NCBI RefSeq assembly: GCF_005938645.2
Contig: NZ_CP042171.1
Span: 4,960,001-5,024,000, forward strand
Direction: 5' to 3'
DNA: 64,000 bases
From: Pedobacter sp. KBS0701
GTDB lineage: Bacteria; Bacteroidota; Bacteroidia; Sphingobacteriales; Sphingobacteriaceae
Part shown: positions 61,156 to 64,000 of the stretch, one piece after another
Layout: the number at the start of each line of letters is the position of its first letter
Numbering within the stretch: the stretch's first letter is position 1
Notes under the pieces: generated by a model
What the model saw: the letters and a program-made list of their open reading frames with translations, nothing else
The model's database searches: none
Told to the model about the DNA's origin: nothing
Position numbers and translations under genes: made by a program

Positions 61156-63198
61156 ATGAAAATTAAACTATTTCTTCCGGCGGCAGGTGTTTTGCTCTTT
61201 GCGGCATGCCAGAATAAGAGCCATCAGGAAACGGATACCGTAAATACACGTACCGAATTTTTCGATAAGGCAGGCATGGATACCACCATAAAACCTGGTG
61301 ATAACTTTTTCCTTTATGCCAATGGTAAATGGATGAAAAATACCGAAATTCCTAAAACCGAAACAGGCTGGGGTTCTTTTTATACCTTATATAATGACAA
61401 CCTAAAAAATCTGAACAGCATTCTTGAAAACGCTTCAAAAGCTAATGCGGCTAAGGGAAGTACTGAACAGAAAGTGGGCGATTTTTATACCAGTGGAATG
61501 GATACCCTTACCATCGAAAAGCTGGGTATAGAACCTATAAAACCACTCTTAAGTAAAATAGACGAGATTAAAAACGACAAGGACTTAATTAATTTTGTTG
61601 CCGATGGCTATAAAGAAGGTGAAGGCGACTTATTTGGCTTTGGCGTAGAACCGGATGATAAATTAAGCAGCAAAAATGCTTTATCATTTTCTCAGGCCGG
61701 CATTACCTTGCCAGATCGTAGTTATTATTTAGAGCAGGATGATAAGGCAAAAAAAATCAGAACCGAGTATATCAAATACATCACAAAGATTTTTAACCTT
61801 TCAGGCGATTCTGCGAACGCAGCCAAATATGCTGCTGATATTTTAAAACTGGAAACAGCAATTGCACAGTCTCATTCAACACCTGTTCAACTTCGCGATC
61901 CGCAGAAAAATTATAACAAAATGACGGTGGCTGATTTTCAAAAACAGACCCCAAACATTGAGTGGAAATCTGTTTTGACCAAACTAGGTGCAAACACAGA
62001 TACCGTTATTGTTAGGCAGCCAAAATATTATCAAACCTTATCAGCACTGGTAAAAAGTCAGCCTATCGAAATCTGGAAAGAAAAGTTAAAGTTTGATGCA
62101 TTGAACAGCTCGGCTAATGCTTTCACCAAAAAATTCAGAGATGCTAAATTCGACTTTTTCTCCAAAACACTTTATGGTCAACAGGCACCAACAGAAAGAT
62201 GGAAAGCTATAGTAAATGCTACCGATGGTCGTTTAGGAGAACTTTTAGGTCAATTATATGCTGAAAAGTATTTCAAACCAGAAGCGAAAGAGCGCATGTT
62301 AACCCTGGTAAATAATTTACAGAAGGTATATGCTGAAAGAATCCAGAAAGTAGATTGGATGACGCCTGATACCAAAAAGAAAGCTCTAGAAAAACTTAAC
62401 GCATTTATCAAAAAAATCGGTTATCCCGATAAATGGAAAAAATATGATGATGTAGAGGTATCTAAAAATACCTACTACGCCAATCTTAAGTCTGCTAACA
62501 AACATGCCTACAAAGAAATGATGGATAAATTGGGCAAAAATGTCGATAAATCAGAGTGGGGAATGACTCCGCCGACCGTAAATGCCTATTACAATCCATC
62601 TTTCAACGAAATTGTTTTCCCAGCCGGAATCTTACAGTTCCCTTTCTTTGACTTTAGCGCAGATGATGCCATTAACTATGGTGCAATAGGTGCAGTAATT
62701 GGTCATGAAATGACACACGGTTTTGACGATCAGGGCCGCCAGTATGATGCGGTAGGCAATTTGAAAGAATGGTGGACAAAAGCCGATGCTGATAAATTTA
62801 AAGCCAAGGCTGGTAAAGTAGAAACATTTTACAACAACTTTTCACTGTTAGACAAACAACATGTAAACGGTTCATTAACCTTGGGTGAAAACCTGGCCGA
62901 TATAGGAGGATTAAACATTGCATACGATGCGTTTAAATTGACCGAACAAGGAAAAGGGGATAAAAAGATTGATGGTTTTACACCCGATCAACGTTTCTTC
63001 TTAAGCTTTGCCCAGGTGTGGAGAATCAAAACCCGTGACGAAAGCATGCGTGTACGATTAAAAACAGATCCACACAGCCCGGAAATGTTCCGTGTGAATG
63101 GCCCTGTGTATAATATGGAAGCATTTTATAAGGCGTTCAACATTCCTGCAACTGCGAAAATGTATGTAGCACCTGCAAACAGGCTAGGTGTTTGGTAG
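61156..63198 (+). CDS. M13 family metallopeptidase (neprilysin/PepO-like), lipoprotein
   Basis: A 680-residue zinc endopeptidase. A signal with lipobox LLFAACQNKS anchors it in the membrane. The M13 N-terminal domain has DTTIKPGDNFFLYANGKWMKNTEIP. The C-terminal catalytic domain has NAYYNPSFNEIVFPAGILQ (substrate-binding NAYY), the zinc site H517-E518-x-x-H521 in IGHEMTHGFDDQGRQYD, Glu578 in LGENLADIGG and a final FRVNGPVYNMEAFYKAF. It is a complete PepO-type enzyme that should cleave small peptides in the envelope. Confidence 0.94.
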   Translation: MKIKLFLPAAGVLLFAACQNKSHQETDTVNTRTEFFDKAGMDTTIKPGDNFFLYANGKWMKNTEIPKTETGWGSFYTLYNDNLKNLNSILENASKANAAKGSTEQKVGDFYTSGMDTLTIEKLGIEPIKPLLSKIDEIKNDKDLINFVADGYKEGEGDLFGFGVEPDDKLSSKNALSFSQAGITLPDRSYYLEQDDKAKKIRTEYIKYITKIFNLSGDSANAAKYAADILKLETAIAQSHSTPVQLRDPQKNYNKMTVADFQKQTPNIEWKSVLTKLGANTDTVIVRQPKYYQTLSALVKSQPIEIWKEKLKFDALNSSANAFTKKFRDAKFDFFSKTLYGQQAPTERWKAIVNATDGRLGELLGQLYAEKYFKPEAKERMLTLVNNLQKVYAERIQKVDWMTPDTKKKALEKLNAFIKKIGYPDKWKKYDDVEVSKNTYYANLKSANKHAYKEMMDKLGKNVDKSEWGMTPPTVNAYYNPSFNEIVFPAGILQFPFFDFSADDAINYGAIGAVIGHEMTHGFDDQGRQYDAVGNLKEWWTKADADKFKAKAGKVETFYNNFSLLDKQHVNGSLTLGENLADIGGLNIAYDAFKLTEQGKGDKKIDGFTPDQRFFLSFAQVWRIKTRDESMRVRLKTDPHSPEMFRVNGPVYNMEAFYKAFNIPATAKMYVAPANRLGVW

Positions 63199-63221
63199 AT
63201 TAAGCGCTTAATTTTTTTGTG

Positions 63222-63259
63222 AAAAGTCCATTTCGATAGCCGTAATGGACTTTTTTTTT
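63222..63259 (+). terminator. Intrinsic terminator of the M13 peptidase gene
   Basis: Perfect arms aaaagtccatt and aatggactttt (63222-63232, 63244-63254) followed by five more T. A smaller palindrome plus T-run (ttaagcgcttaa, about 63200-63217) precedes it. Confidence 0.88.
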
Positions 63260-63313
63260 GCTTTAAAACAAATAGAGGAAAAATTTGTCTTTATCTTATT
63301 AAATAATCACCAC

Positions 63314-63499
63314 ATGAACGTAAAACGCACTTTTGGCACCATATTAACTGTACTTGGTATAATTGGATTGATATATGCCGGGTATGGCTTTGTAAACCAC
63401 AATCAAAATACAAGAGGATTGATGGTATATGGAATCATCGGACTGATATTCTTTGTATCGGGTATTGGCTTGGTAAAGAATACGAAGGACGAGAGTTAA
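63314..63499 (+). CDS. Small membrane protein with two transmembrane segments
   Basis: A 61-residue protein from the ATG at 63314: MNVKRTFGTILTVLGIIGL begins the first membrane helix, a short NHNQNTRG turn follows, then VYGIIGLIFFVSGIGLV as the second helix and a charged tail NTKDES. The start at 63245 lies inside the upstream terminator, so it is rejected. Small proteins of this kind are common in Bacteroidota; function is unknown. Confidence 0.75.
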   Translation: MNVKRTFGTILTVLGIIGLIYAGYGFVNHNQNTRGLMVYGIIGLIFFVSGIGLVKNTKDES

Positions 63500-63616
63500 T
63501 TAACTCTTCCTTCTAAACTTCCCCGATAAAATAAAAAGTAAACCTGCTGCGCCAATGGCTAAGCCAAGATAAATTCCATCTTTAAAGTTTGTGGCGTTTG
63601 TACTTCTAAAAGAACA
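63500..63616 (-). pseudogene. Possible C-terminal membrane fragment without a start codon
   Basis: On the minus strand a short frame ending at 63500 encodes a plausible membrane tail, FKDGIYLGLAIGAAGLLFI then SGKFRRKS, but has no ATG, GTG or TTG. It directly follows the stop of the small gene at 63618-63803, where an A-rich run (aaacaaaaataa) could allow a frame slip joining the two. It may be a frame-broken gene remnant, an ATT-started gene or chance. Confidence 0.3.
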
Positions 63617-63617
63617 A

Positions 63618-63803
63618 TTATTTTTGTTTCTTTTTGTGTTTAATGATCTGGTATTGGCTAAAAGCCACCAGGCAGCCGGCTAAAATGATAATCCCGGCAG
63701 ACAATAGGTTCTTTGGGTTTTGCTGAATATAGTAAGCTGCTGCCAAAACTAAAATAGCTGCTGCAATACCGATAATATAGTGAAGTATTAATCCCATTTT
63801 CAT
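63618..63803 (-). CDS. Small membrane protein with two transmembrane segments
   Basis: A 61-residue protein: MKMGLILHYIIGIAAAILVLAAAYYI forms the first helix, QQNPKNLL the turn, AGIIILAGCLVAFSQYQII the second helix, and a strongly basic tail HKKKQK follows. The positive-inside rule puts both ends in the cytoplasm. No known family is recognised. It lies about 45 nt downstream of the partial gene at the window end and may share its transcript. Confidence 0.65.
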   Translation of the reverse strand: MKMGLILHYIIGIAAAILVLAAAYYIQQNPKNLLSAGIIILAGCLVAFSQYQIIKHKKKQK

Positions 63804-63847
63804 AGGGCAAATATTCTGAATTAAATTGAGATTGATGTCGCAGAAGA

Positions 63848-64000
63848 TTAATCTTTTAAACTGATTCTGTTATCAGCGAATTTAAGCTGGTGACCATTGA
63901 AGTCAATATCCGTCAACTCTTTAATCCGTTTAAAGGCACCACGGTTATCATCCAGGGTTAAACGGTTAATCTTATCCTGTTTAACTGATACAATATCGGC
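63848..64000 (-). CDS. C-terminal part of an unidentified protein, cut by the window end
   Basis: A minus-strand frame enters from the right edge and ends at TAA at 63848, giving 50 residues starting ADIVSVKQDKINRLTLDD, then FKRIKELTDIDFNGHQL and the tail KFADNRISLKD. The codon pattern is coding-like with no interruption. Too little is present for a family call. Confidence 0.6.
   Translation of the reverse strand, partial: ADIVSVKQDKINRLTLDDNRGAFKRIKELTDIDFNGHQLKFADNRISLKD

Noticed and set aside
1..64000. tRNA, rRNA, prophage or intact transposase genes
   Set aside because: I looked for the conserved T-loop sequences, rRNA blocks, integrases and transposase motifs on both strands and found none that I could support.

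Overview
The window looks like chromosomal DNA of a Bacteroidota bacterium, most likely a member of the Sphingobacteriaceae close to Pedobacter. Three things point there: type IX secretion (T9SS) proteins, many families typical of this phylum (DUF3109, DUF2480, DUF4834, DUF6427, DUF6702, DUF4476, DUF6934), and promoters with the phylum-specific TAnnTTTG -7 box. The genus is an inference. No tRNA, rRNA, CRISPR array, intact insertion sequence or prophage was seen.

Layout. 1-3.2 kb: end of a T9SS type B adhesin, a PorP/SprF protein and a PorE-like TPR/propeller/OmpA protein. 3.3-4.8 kb: a sugar transferase fused to a receiver-like domain and a stand-alone receiver; both have Glu where the phosphoacceptor Asp should be. 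4.8-6.6 kb: a gene-poor stretch with repeats and an ownerless terminator. 6.6-12.2 kb: a cold-shock-like protein, a UDP-sugar dehydrogenase and rmlBCDA (dTDP-L-rhamnose). 12.7-20.9 kb: envelope and housekeeping genes (DUF3109, DUF3108, DUF2480, PpiD-like isomerase, LptC, an outer membrane protein, CoaX, DUF6427). 20.9-22.1 kb: a 239-bp tandem repeat and dispersed palindromic repeats. 22.1-27.3 kb: a glycosyltransferase, an LpxH-like phosphoesterase, a 31-residue membrane peptide and a YfhO protein.

27.4-35.7 kb: an alginate-lyase-like enzyme, a GbsR/MarR regulator, a DCC-type oxidoreductase, a TIGR01777 epimerase, small conserved genes, a DUF3472 protein and UvrB. 35.9-37.1 kb: an AAA/DUF4143 ATPase whose promoter overlaps a perfect 19-bp inverted repeat. 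37.2-46.7 kb: M1 peptidase, HupE/UreJ, DUF6702, a degenerate deacetylase-like protein, Upp, a DUF6934 gene with a 54-residue partner, YjjG, DUF4476, DinB-like and a lipoprotein with three His/Cys repeats. 46.8-51.2 kb: a small surface-glycan cluster (flippase, two methyltransferases, a glycosyltransferase) interrupted by a GxxExxY gene flanked by similar repeats.

51.3-56.7 kb: a PA2169-type protein, then a cyanophycin locus: synthetase (cphA) divergent from cyanophycinase (cphB) and isoaspartyl peptidase. Together they could make the Asp/Arg storage polymer and degrade it to free amino acids. 56.7-64 kb: a TPR protein, a tail-specific protease behind a possible attenuator, an SPFH protein, an M13 peptidase and small membrane proteins. 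Much of the window serves the envelope: rhamnose and uronate sugars, a lipid-linked sugar transferase, LPS export (LptC), envelope folding and proteolysis, and T9SS surface display. The best candidates for something undescribed are the Asp-to-Glu receiver pair, the DUF6934 two-gene unit, the palindrome-controlled AAA ATPase and the His/Cys-repeat lipoprotein.
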